In this document: one piece after another, positions 1 to 7,657 of the stretch
Position numbering within the stretch: position 1 is the stretch's first letter
Layout: every line of letters starts with the position of its first letter
Origin: Microcoleus sp. GA_180221_E-2-1-MAG-45_12
Lineage (GTDB): Bacteria > Cyanobacteriota > Cyanobacteriia > Cyanobacteriales > JAAUUE01
Length of the DNA stretch: 53,115 bases
Assembly (NCBI GenBank): GCA_020692245.1
Contig: JAIMKT010000021.1
Location: 1-53,115 of the forward strand
Direction of reading: 5' to 3'
The notes under the pieces: generated by a model
Databases searched by the model: none
Told to the model about the DNA's origin: nothing
What the model saw: only the letters and a program-made list of their open reading frames with translations
Made by a program: the position numbers and the translations under genes

Positions 1-399
1 GGGCTTTATATCACTGACTTGATTGAAACTGAGAGATAGACTAGTCAAATTAATCAAACTAGCTAGAGGCTTCACATCACTGATTGGATTACCATCAAGG
101 TGTAGCTTAGTCAAATTAGTCAAACTAGCTAGAGGCTTCACATCACTGATTTGACTGTAAACAAGAGTGAGTTCTTCAAGATTATTAAGCAGTAAGTCGG
201 CTGCTTTACAATCTTCTGTACCTGCTTCTTGTAGCAATACTTCCACCGTCTTTTTTGTTTCTGCGGGAAGTGTATCTTTTTGCTCACACCATTGTTCAAA
301 ACTCTGGATGCTGGGAGTAGTTACTTGCGCCCTAACGCTGGCAGCAGAGACGAGAATTGTAGCAACGGAGAAGACCACCAGAGAAGATTTGATTTTCAT
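1..399 (-). CDS. Secreted leucine-rich-repeat protein (3' part off the window)
   Basis: Reading the minus strand from the ATG at 397-399 gives an open frame to the window edge (133 codons, no stop), so the C-terminus is missing. The first ~24 residues form a Sec signal peptide (a basic start, a hydrophobic core, then ASVRAQ). After a ~65-residue N-terminal stretch with two cysteines come 22-residue leucine-rich repeats of the form ISDVKPLASLTNLTKLHLDG. The repeats are near-identical at DNA level in 66-bp units. Internalin-type LRRs of this kind normally mediate protein binding at or outside the cell surface; the partner here cannot be told. The next gene on this strand lies more than 200 bp away, so it is probably transcribed alone. 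Confidence 0.8.
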   Translation of the reverse strand, partial: MKIKSSLVVFSVATILVSAASVRAQVTTPSIQSFEQWCEQKDTLPAETKKTVEVLLQEAGTEDCKAADLLLNNLEELTLVYSQISDVKPLASLTNLTKLHLDGNPISDVKPLASLINLTSLSLSFNQVSDIKP

Positions 400-613
400 T
401 TTTTTGTAGCAATCAACAAACCAAATATTACTTTTGAATTTTAGTATATTTTGCTATTCTACCCCTCTGTGGAAAGTGGCTTTATCTCTAATGACTACTT
501 GTCTGGGTGGCAATTTAGGGATTAAGTATTAACCCACTTAAAAGGACGATCGCTCACTGGTTCCAATGCTCGATCGCCCAAAGTAATTATTTTTTTAAGT
601 TATCTAGATTGAT

Positions 614-922
614 CTAATCGATCGAGACAGCGTTAACTTCTACTGTTTCATCAGAGTTAGTTACTGGAGAATTAACCCCATCATTGGCAACTTTTCCTTG
701 ACGGCGTTTGACCGACTCTACTACTACTTGAGAAACTTCAGATACAAGAAGAGTCATCAAAAGGACATCATCGATCTGTCCCACTACGGGGATAAAATCT
801 GGAGCAATATCAAAGGGGCTGAGGACATAGACGATCGTGCCGAGAATTACCCACCAGCGATATTTGGGGTTACGGATGATGTTGCGATACCAGTTGTAGA
901 CAGATTGGATGGAGAAAGACAT
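614..922 (-). CDS. YkvA-like small membrane protein (DUF1232)
   Basis: A 102-residue protein matching the YkvA/DUF1232 family: an amphipathic N-terminus, then a hydrophobic hairpin around residues 22-60 with the family core YVLSPFDIAPDFIPVVGQID. The polar C-terminal tail (residues ~75-102) is variable in the family. Members are small inner-membrane proteins of unknown function. The gene lies 157 bp downstream of the ABC ATPase gene on the same strand, where export permeases would usually be expected, but it is not a permease. An antisense frame over the same bases (698-997, plus) has no family resemblance and was discarded. Confidence 0.85.
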   Translation of the reverse strand: MSFSIQSVYNWYRNIIRNPKYRWWVILGTIVYVLSPFDIAPDFIPVVGQIDDVLLMTLLVSEVSQVVVESVKRRQGKVANDGVNSPVTNSDETVEVNAVSID

Positions 923-1079
923 AGTTTTTTAGGGGGTGAATTTAGAGGTGAATGGGGAGTGAACTGGGTGAGCTTGGGGCTTTGTTCATATTTCTAATAT
1001 GCCAAATCCTGTGAAGTTGGTTAAGTGCGGATACCCGCTAGAATCTGCGTGTAAACACTAGGACAAACTGGCACATTAC

Positions 1080-3110
1080 CTATGATTGTGTTCTCTGGAC
1101 AATGCTAATGAAAGCATCTTCTAGGGAAAAAGGGATAGGACGGAAGGAATTGATGGGGATTTTGGCAGTTTTCAGGAGGGCTTGAATTTGGGCAATATCT
1201 CGATCAGGTGTGTCGAGGACAAGGTGGAGGCGATCGCCAAAAATTGAGATCCGCCACGGGTCTAGGTGTTGTTTCAATAAATTTGAGACGGCTTGGGACT
1301 GGTTAGTCACTAATTCCATCAACTGCCCCGGCTGGGCGGCTTTAATCTCCGTGGGTGAACCCTGAGCCACCACTTCCCCCGCCACCATAAACCCCAAACG
1401 ATGACACTGCTCTGCCTCTTTTAGGTAATGGGTTGTCACTAAAATAGCAGTTCCCTGCTGGGCAAAATCATTAATTAAGCGCCAAAACTGCCTCCGGGCT
1501 AGGGGATCAACTCCAGAAGTTGGCTCATCAAGAAAGAGAATTTCTGGCTCGTGCATCACCGAGGCTCCAAAGGCAACTCGTTGCTTCCAGCCCCCCGGTA
1601 ACTGCCCCGTCAGCATATTTTCCTGTCCTAGTAAGCCACAAATTGTCAGTACCCAATTAATTTTCTGGGGGCGTTGCGATCGAGGAACTTGGTAGACCCC
1701 GCAGTAAAATTCGAGGTTTTGTTGAATTGTTAAATCATCGTAGAGGGTGAAGCGTTGGCTCATGTAGCCGAGTTTTTGGCGGACGGCACTGCTGCGGAGA
1801 TTGTGGCGCTGCCCAGCTAAGGACATTCTACCTCTACTAGGTTCTAGTAAACCACAGAGCATCTTAATCATCGTCGTTTTTCCCGCCCCGTTGGCTCCCA
1901 GTAGCCCGTAAACTTCGCCGTAGTGAATTGTTAAATCTACCTGTTTCACCGCCACAAAATCCCCAAAAACCTTACGTAAACTCTGGGCTTCGATCGCCAC
2001 TCTCGGATCTAACTGAGCATTGCTCCCGATTAGTTTATTTACTTCCGGCTCAGGTTTAACGGTGCGATTTAAGTTTGGGGAAGAATCACGGGGAAAAGGA
2101 ATAAATTCTGGTTCTTTTCCGGTAGCTCGCAGGTGATTAACAAAGACATTTTCTAGGGTTGCCTCCGTTGACTGCATCTCGGCGATGACAATCTTTTTGC
2201 TACTTAAAATATGGTTAACTTGCTCCCGTCCCAAGGATTCATCTTTAACTAAGACATCAAGGCGATCGCCAAAGGTCTGGACATCCATAATCACACTCTG
2301 GACTTGCTTCTTGGTCGATACTGAGTCTTCTTGAAGAGTAAACCCTGGGCGGAGTCGGAGTGTAGCGATGAGGGCTTGTTCGGCAGCAATTATTGTCCCA
2401 ATTCCCTGGGCAGAATTTTTTAAGCGGACTTCGAGACGATGTAGCCCCAGATGCTGCCGGAGTTGGCTGAGAGTGCCGATTTCTTGGATTGTCCCCGTGG
2501 ACATGAGGGCAATGCGGTGACAGCGTTCTGCCTCATCTAGGTAGGGAGTTGCCACCACGATCGTCACCCCCTGACTCGCCACAGTAGCCAGAATATCCCA
2601 AAATTCCCGGCGGGAGATGGGGTCTACCCCGGTAGTTGGTTCATCTAACAAAAGAACTTTCGGCTCCGAAATCAAGGCACAACAGAGGGCTAATTTTTGT
2701 TTCATGCCTCCAGACAGCTGCCCGGCGAGACGATCGTGAAAATCCTCTAAACCCATCAACCGGAGATAGTGCGATCGACGTTGCAAAAACTCTAACCGGG
2801 GAACTCGGCGCAACCCGGCACTATAGCGAAGATTTTCCTCCACACTCAAGTCTAGATATAGAGACATTTGTTGCGTCACATAGCCGATCGATAACCTCGC
2901 CTCCCTAGGGAGTTTACCTAATACTCGGACTTCCCCAGAAGTAGCCGCCATTACCCCAGCCAAAATATGAAAAGTGCTAGTTTTCCCAGCACCATCAGGC
3001 CCAATTAAACCAAATATTTCCCCCAAGCCCACGGTAAAATCTACACCCTGAACTGCAACCAACTTACCGTAACGGTGATAGAGATTATTTACCTGAATTA
3101 CTTGATCCAT
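1080..3110 (-). CDS. Double-NBD ABC transporter ATPase (YbhF/RbbA-like)
   Basis: 676 residues with two fused ABC ATPase domains. NBD1 (residues ~5-225) has Walker A GPDGAGKTS, signature LSGGMKQ and Walker B LLLDEPTTGVDP. NBD2 (~370-590) has Walker A GANGAGKTT, signature LPGGWKQ and Walker B LFLDEPTSGVDP. The H-loop is asymmetric: NBD1 reads VVATPYLDEA, with no switch histidine, while NBD2 reads LVTTHYLKEA and keeps it, so one ATP site is probably degenerate. It begins 15 bp after the HlyD gene, so the two are co-transcribed. The order membrane-fusion protein then double ATPase matches the ybhGFSR-type drug or peptide exporters. Those exporters also need two ABC-2 permeases, which do not follow here. 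Substrate unknown. Confidence 0.92.
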   Translation of the reverse strand: MDQVIQVNNLYHRYGKLVAVQGVDFTVGLGEIFGLIGPDGAGKTSTFHILAGVMAATSGEVRVLGKLPREARLSIGYVTQQMSLYLDLSVEENLRYSAGLRRVPRLEFLQRRSHYLRLMGLEDFHDRLAGQLSGGMKQKLALCCALISEPKVLLLDEPTTGVDPISRREFWDILATVASQGVTIVVATPYLDEAERCHRIALMSTGTIQEIGTLSQLRQHLGLHRLEVRLKNSAQGIGTIIAAEQALIATLRLRPGFTLQEDSVSTKKQVQSVIMDVQTFGDRLDVLVKDESLGREQVNHILSSKKIVIAEMQSTEATLENVFVNHLRATGKEPEFIPFPRDSSPNLNRTVKPEPEVNKLIGSNAQLDPRVAIEAQSLRKVFGDFVAVKQVDLTIHYGEVYGLLGANGAGKTTMIKMLCGLLEPSRGRMSLAGQRHNLRSSAVRQKLGYMSQRFTLYDDLTIQQNLEFYCGVYQVPRSQRPQKINWVLTICGLLGQENMLTGQLPGGWKQRVAFGASVMHEPEILFLDEPTSGVDPLARRQFWRLINDFAQQGTAILVTTHYLKEAEQCHRLGFMVAGEVVAQGSPTEIKAAQPGQLMELVTNQSQAVSNLLKQHLDPWRISIFGDRLHLVLDTPDRDIAQIQALLKTAKIPINSFRPIPFSLEDAFISIVQRTQS

Positions 3111-3125
3111 GGCTTTAGTTCCCTA

Positions 3126-4394
3126 TCAACTGCCGGGAACGGGGACAATTTCTGCCTCGGCGGGCATTCCCGGCTTGGCATAGCCCTCTAGATTGTCTAG
3201 ACTAACTCTAATGCCAAATACTTGACGAACTCGGTCTTCTTTGAAATAAATATTTTCGGGAGTAAAGGAGGCTTGGGGATCGATCGCTGTCACCCGACCC
3301 AAGAGGGGTTGATCAGGACGAGAATCCAAAAATATCCGCACATCCTGCCCCACTCGTACCCCCACGATCTCCCCCTCTGGAATATAGCCCCGTAGATATA
3401 ACTGCTGGGGATTGATTAACGTGAGTAAAGTTCTACCCATAGTGACAACGGCGCCCGGTTCCACATTGCGAGAAATCACTACCCCATCCATGGGACTGAC
3501 AATATTTTGATTCTCTACCTTTGCTTGGATTTCCTGTTGAGCAGCTCTAGCACTTGCCACTGCTGCCCCTGCTGCTGCTATTTTGAGGCGAGATTGTGCA
3601 AGTTGGGTACGCAGTCCTTGAACTTGCAGATTGCCAATATTGGGATTGAGTCCCGTTGTTCTGGTTTGGGTAAGTTGTCCTTGGGCAGCAGTGACGAGGC
3701 GTTGGAAGGCAAGGACAGAGGCTTGACGAGATTCGAGGTTGGCTTGGGCAGTTTCGAGGACATTAACCGCTTGGTCGTACTGTTGTTGGCTAATTACGCC
3801 TTGGGCGAGGAGTTGGGAGGCTCGATCGAGGTCTTTTTGGGCTAGGGTCAAAGCTGATTCAGCCTGTTGTTCTTGGGCTTGGGCTTCGCTGAGTTGGGCT
3901 TCACTGGCGGCAAGATTGGACTCGGCTTGCAAAATCCGCCCCGAAGAATCTCCTTGAGATTGAGTGACTCCTAATTCTGCTTCCCGAATTTGATTCTCAA
4001 TGAGGTCAATTTCTAATCTAGCTTGGAGTTCCTCTTGCTGGGCAGCATTCAGCCGGGCGATCGCCCCTTGGAGTTGGGCATTAGTTTCTGCATCATCGAG
4101 CCGGACGAGGAGTTGCCCTTGGCTGACTTGTTCTCCTTCCCGCACTGCAACAGAAATAATCTTACCTGCAACCTTAGTACCGACATCAGTTTCGTAGCCT
4201 TCGATGCGCCCACTCAACCGCAGATTCTCGACTCGATTTACCCATAGATACCAAGTTGCTGAAATCCCCACACCCACAAGGAGGAGAGTTGTGATTAAGA
4301 TAAAAGGCGATCGCTTTCTCTTGCCCAAGAGGTCAAAAATTTCCGGCTGCTTCTCCGGTTGTTTATCTGTATCCCCCAAGGTCGATGGAGCCAT
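3126..4394 (-). CDS. HlyD-family membrane fusion protein
   Basis: 422 residues. After a polar N-terminus there is one transmembrane anchor (~31-52, FILITTLLLVGVGISATWYL), a biotinyl-lipoyl-like half (GTKVAGKIISVAVREGEQV), and a long Ala/Gln/Glu-rich coiled coil (~105-290). The second lipoyl half (VSPMDGVVISRNVEPGAVV) and a beta-barrel follow. This is the periplasmic adaptor of an ABC or RND-type exporter, bridging inner-membrane parts to an outer-membrane channel. It is the first gene of a two-gene operon with the double ATPase 15 bp downstream. The closest named arrangement is YbhG-YbhF of Escherichia coli. Several plus-strand frames inside it are low-complexity shadows of the coiled coil. 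Confidence 0.92.
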   Translation of the reverse strand: MAPSTLGDTDKQPEKQPEIFDLLGKRKRSPFILITTLLLVGVGISATWYLWVNRVENLRLSGRIEGYETDVGTKVAGKIISVAVREGEQVSQGQLLVRLDDAETNAQLQGAIARLNAAQQEELQARLEIDLIENQIREAELGVTQSQGDSSGRILQAESNLAASEAQLSEAQAQEQQAESALTLAQKDLDRASQLLAQGVISQQQYDQAVNVLETAQANLESRQASVLAFQRLVTAAQGQLTQTRTTGLNPNIGNLQVQGLRTQLAQSRLKIAAAGAAVASARAAQQEIQAKVENQNIVSPMDGVVISRNVEPGAVVTMGRTLLTLINPQQLYLRGYIPEGEIVGVRVGQDVRIFLDSRPDQPLLGRVTAIDPQASFTPENIYFKEDRVRQVFGIRVSLDNLEGYAKPGMPAEAEIVPVPGS

Positions 4395-4502
4395 AATCCT
4401 GTTTCCGAATTTTCTGCGAGTTATTTAACTAACTATTTTTGCCTACTTAAATATAACGGAAATAGGGCAAATTACGAAAATCAAGAAACCTTTCAAAAAA
4501 CT

Positions 4503-4895
4503 TTAAGGAACTTCTGAACTTTCCCAATCAGGACAATGCTGCGTTTCCCAGCCGTAGGGATGCATTCCACAGATCAATAAGTTACCACTATAGGACTGTC
4601 CATGATAGTGACGGCAACCAATACAAGCAGGATTATTTTGAGCATTAGGCTCTACGGTGTAAGTAAACCCAAGTTCATTACCGATCGCTAGTTGCTCTAG
4701 TTCGAGATAAAGGTCGGCGATCGGTTCAAAAATTTCTTGGAGGCACTGGTCAATATCCCCAGTAATTACCTGTTGGATTTCCTCTGTCATGATATCTACC
4801 ACCTCATTTACCCCAGTGAAAAACTCATCCACGATCGAGTTCACTGTATCCAAAACTTCTGTTAAATTTTTTGACCAATCTGACCAATCTTCCAT
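4503..4895 (-). CDS. Conserved hypothetical protein with a cysteine cluster
   Basis: 130 residues with no signal peptide or membrane segment. The first ~70 residues are acidic and helical. The C-terminal third carries four cysteines in the arrangement CIGCRHYHG ... LLICGMHPYG ... HCPDWES, which looks like a small zinc or other metal site. I do not recognise a named family, but the Cys/His pattern and acidic helix suggest a real protein, and the frame has cyanobacterial codon use. It lies 32 bp downstream of the phasin-like gene on the same strand, so the two may be co-transcribed. Function unknown. Confidence 0.7.
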   Translation of the reverse strand: MEDWSDWSKNLTEVLDTVNSIVDEFFTGVNEVVDIMTEEIQQVITGDIDQCLQEIFEPIADLYLELEQLAIGNELGFTYTVEPNAQNNPACIGCRHYHGQSYSGNLLICGMHPYGWETQHCPDWESSEVP

Positions 4896-4926
4896 TAAGT
4901 TCCTTTGATTTCCTAATTACACTTTT

Positions 4927-5298
4927 CTAGTTACGTTGCAAACGGCGGAGTTCTTCTTGCATGGCTTTGACTTTCTGCTCCATGCTATCAATATCCTTAG
5001 CCTCTGAGCTAGTTTCCGGCTCATCATCATTAAGAATCTCAATCCGCCGTGGTTCGTTGGGCGGTGTAGGGGGGGCAGGATTCTGCACTTCTGGTTTTTG
5101 GGCTTGTTGGACTAGTTCATCTACGAGTTTTCTAGCTTCCTCAGCAGTCATTTCTCCCCGCTCTACTAGTTCTTCTGCGAGCTTCTGAGCTTGGAGGCGG
5201 AGTTCACCTATGCTCGTCCCAGCTTTCTCACTGGCTACGGAGGCAAGACCAATTCCTAGATAAAAGGCTTTCTGGACGATACTCCCAAAGTTTGGCAT
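4927..5298 (-). CDS. Phasin-like small helical protein
   Basis: 123 residues. The N-terminal part (~5-65) has a short apolar helix (IVQKAFYLGIGLASVASEKA) followed by charged amphipathic helices (LRLQAQKLAEELVERGEMTA). A Pro-rich linker and a C-terminal coiled coil (MEQKVKAMQEELRRLQRN) follow. This resembles small cyanobacterial proteins annotated as phasin-like or poly-granule associated, which coat granules or act as helical scaffolds. The assignment rests on pattern only. It precedes the cysteine-cluster gene by 32 bp on the same strand. Confidence 0.65.
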   Translation of the reverse strand: MPNFGSIVQKAFYLGIGLASVASEKAGTSIGELRLQAQKLAEELVERGEMTAEEARKLVDELVQQAQKPEVQNPAPPTPPNEPRRIEILNDDEPETSSEAKDIDSMEQKVKAMQEELRRLQRN

Positions 5299-5515
5299 AG
5301 TAATAGTTCTCAGAGTTATTAAAGATTATTGGAGTTAAAAGGTCGTGAGGGTTGTTAGAAGTTTATTGAAAATTCTTTAAGGATTATTTTGGGGCTTTCC
5401 TTGGTCGAAAGATTTTCTAGGCTGACAATGTTGCGTTGGGTTGATTAACCTAGTTTAGCTTGATATTTTTAGCCTTGTGCTTTTAGCTTTATACTTTTAA
5501 CTTTATATTTCTAGA

Positions 5516-5611
5516 GGTGACCCGGAGTTTACGCCTATCTCAAGCATCCCTTATTGCTGCGCGGTCAAGCCTGACAAGGTTCGGGCGTTGCGATCGCATA
5601 AATCCGGATCA
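5516..5611 (-). ncRNA. ffs: Signal recognition particle RNA (small bacterial, 4.5S type)
   Basis: On the minus strand the sequence reads GAACCTTGTCAGG, an apical segment, then CAGCAATAAGGGATGCTT and GAGATAGGCGTAAACTCC, close to the conserved SRP RNA core. The ends pair: ATCCGGA (5') with TCCGGGT (3'), and TTTATGC with GCGTAAA, giving the long closing helix. The RNA binds Ffh in co-translational targeting. The apical loop is unusual: the familiar GGAA tetraloop between CAGG and CAGC is replaced by CTTGACCGCG. Ends are approximate. The rest of the gap between genes (5299-5515 and 5612-5895) shows nothing I can name beyond AT-rich sequence. Confidence 0.82.
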
Positions 5612-5895
5612 TTCTTAATATAACACAACTGGGACAGAGGCAAACAAACTAATTTCTTGCTAATTTCCGTAGAGAGTCAATTTTGGGGATGTATACCTCG
5701 CTCTACCTTTTTAGGTTCCAAAATAATTTATGTATTTACTTCAAATTTTAATGCTATTATTTCTCATTAGTGAACAAGACTATTTGTAGTCATCAAATAA
5801 ACAATATCTTTCTATGAGCTTCTAGAAAGGCATTTTGGGCTGCAATTAATTTGGGAAATGCAAGCTAACTATTAAGAATATTTTGGAGTAAAAGT

Positions 5896-6705
5896 ATGAG
5901 TTTAGGAAAAGTAAAAATCTGGGTAGGTGTGGGAGCTTATCTTCTGGCGACGGCAACAGCGATCGGGATGCCAGCAACAGCCTTAGATACTGAACAACTA
6001 AACCAGTCAACTCTGGCAAGAGAAACTACAGAAGAAAGTAATCGCTCTCTTACCCCAACTATGAATATTGCCCAAGCTGGAGAAGCGGGAGAAGGTGGGA
6101 CTCCCCCTAGTAGTTATGGTGGTGGAGAAGGAGGCGAGGGAGAAGCTCCTGAATTTGTGAATAAACTCACTGGGGCAACCCTTGTGAATAGTCTCCGCCA
6201 AGGTGGTTACGTCATTTTCTTCCGGCACGGGCAAACCGAGGCAGATTATGCGGATCAAGTATTTGCCAATCCCATGTTTTGTAGTACCCAAAGAACTTTG
6301 AGTGAGGAAGGCTGGCAACAAGCAAGGTCGATCGGGCGAGCTTTCCAAGAACTAAGGATTCCCATCGGGGATGTGGTTGCTAGTCAGTATTGCCGGGCTT
6401 GGCAAACAGCAGATTTAGCTTTTGGTCGCTATCGGCGCGAGGCAGCCCTGAATTTTGCCCCAGCGGAGGAATATACAGAGGCTCAAACAGCCCAGATGCG
6501 ATCGGCAATTATGCCTTACCTGACTGCTGTCCCCGCTAGTGGGGCAAATACTATCTTGGTGGGGCATGATGATGTATTTGATGCCGCTACCGGAATTTAC
6601 CCAGAGCCTCAAGGTGTAGCATTTATTCTTAAACCTGATGGCAGGGGTGGTTTTGAGATTTTGGCAAAGGTTTCAGCAAATGAGTGGGCGCAGTTACCTA
6701 GATAA
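5896..6705 (+). CDS. Secreted histidine phosphatase superfamily protein
   Basis: 269 residues. A signal peptide (~1-30) is followed by a Gly/Glu-rich linker (~60-86) and a histidine phosphatase domain. The catalytic RHG is in VIFFRHGQTEADYAD (~residue 110), the second arginine in ASQYCRAWQTA, and the second catalytic histidine in ILVGHDD (~222). The family transfers phosphate through a phospho-histidine; substrates range from small phosphoesters to phosphoproteins. The start has GGAG at 5885-5888, 7 nt before the ATG. The dioxygenase gene follows after 24 bp and may be co-transcribed. Being exported, it could scavenge phosphate, but no Pho box was seen. Confidence 0.85.
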   Translation: MSLGKVKIWVGVGAYLLATATAIGMPATALDTEQLNQSTLARETTEESNRSLTPTMNIAQAGEAGEGGTPPSSYGGGEGGEGEAPEFVNKLTGATLVNSLRQGGYVIFFRHGQTEADYADQVFANPMFCSTQRTLSEEGWQQARSIGRAFQELRIPIGDVVASQYCRAWQTADLAFGRYRREAALNFAPAEEYTEAQTAQMRSAIMPYLTAVPASGANTILVGHDDVFDAATGIYPEPQGVAFILKPDGRGGFEILAKVSANEWAQLPR

Positions 6706-6729
6706 ATATTTGCATTGAGGACGATCGCG

Positions 6730-7398
6730 ATGATTTTGTGCATTGGAGAAATTCTGACCCCCACGGAACTACAAACCATTACCACGAAGCTAGAAATGGC
6801 TAAATTTGTGGATGGCAAACTGACAGCGGGTTGGCAAGCTCGTTTGGTGAAGCATAATACTCAGCTACCGAGGGAATCTCCGGCTCTAGCGATCGTCCGG
6901 GAGCTAATTAATACAGCCCTGCAACGCCATAATTTATTTCAAATTGCCACCCGTCCTAAGCTGGTTAGACCCGTAACCATTAGTCGCTATGAGGTGGGCA
7001 TGAGCTACGGAACTCATACAGATAATGCGGTGATGCAGGAGCCATTAATGCGATCGGATATCTCCATGACTTTGTTTCTGAGCGATCCTGATACCTATAC
7101 AGGCGGAGAATTAGTCATCGAAAGCACCCAAGGAGAAACTGCCTTCAAATTACCCGCCGGAGCCGCAGTTATCTACCCTTCTTCAACTCTCCACCGGGTG
7201 GAAACTGTCACCGCCGGGATACGTCTAGCTGCCGTCACTTGGATTCAGAGCTTAGTGCGAGATCCAAACCAGCGAGAAATTTTATTTGACCTAGATACCG
7301 TCCGCCAATCTTTATTTGAAGCTTCAGGACAAAGCACCATTCTAGATTTAGTATCTAAAACTCAGGCTAATTTGTTGCGGCAGTGGGTGGAAGTGTAG
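6730..7398 (+). CDS. PiuC/YbiX-type Fe(II)/2-oxoglutarate dioxygenase
   Basis: 222 residues from the ATG at 6730; GAGG at 6717-6720 fits that start better than the upstream TTG at 6715. It matches PKHD-type hydroxylases: the prolyl-hydroxylase-like core has the metal motif HTD (GMSYGTHTDNAVM), a strand SDISMTLFLSD, the GGELV turn, the distal His in PSSTLHRVETV and the 2-oxoglutarate-binding Arg in TAGIRLAAVTW. Family length is ~225. Relatives in other bacteria often sit with TonB-dependent iron uptake genes; the substrate is not established. It lies 24 bp after the histidine phosphatase gene. Its tail is followed by a purine-rich stretch (7399-7465) with repeated AGGTAAA units. Confidence 0.9.
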   Translation: MILCIGEILTPTELQTITTKLEMAKFVDGKLTAGWQARLVKHNTQLPRESPALAIVRELINTALQRHNLFQIATRPKLVRPVTISRYEVGMSYGTHTDNAVMQEPLMRSDISMTLFLSDPDTYTGGELVIESTQGETAFKLPAGAAVIYPSSTLHRVETVTAGIRLAAVTWIQSLVRDPNQREILFDLDTVRQSLFEASGQSTILDLVSKTQANLLRQWVEV

Positions 7399-7657
7399 AA
7401 GAAGGAGGTAAAGGGAGGTAAAGAAGGTAAAAGAGGTAAAAGAAAAAGGTAAAAGAGGTAGGGGTATTCTGAGGGGCGCGATGGGGAGCGATCGCTTCTT
7501 GGTTATTTGGGTGAGTTTTAGAAAATAATAGAAAATAAAGTAAATACACTACTGCTGGTGTTTTTTTAAGGAAAATTCTATATTTCCCACTAATCAGACT
7601 TTGCCACTAAAATGAGTGAATTCAGAAAATATCAATACCTACAGATACCGATAGATT

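Noticed and set aside
3507-4428. Several plus-strand open frames antisense to the HlyD gene
   Set aside because: Low-complexity Ser/Cys/Leu-rich translations that mirror the coiled-coil codons; no family resemblance.
7399-7470. Purine-rich AGGTAAA repeats as a CRISPR or regulatory array
   Set aside because: Units are short, irregular and without spacers; likely slippage sequence.
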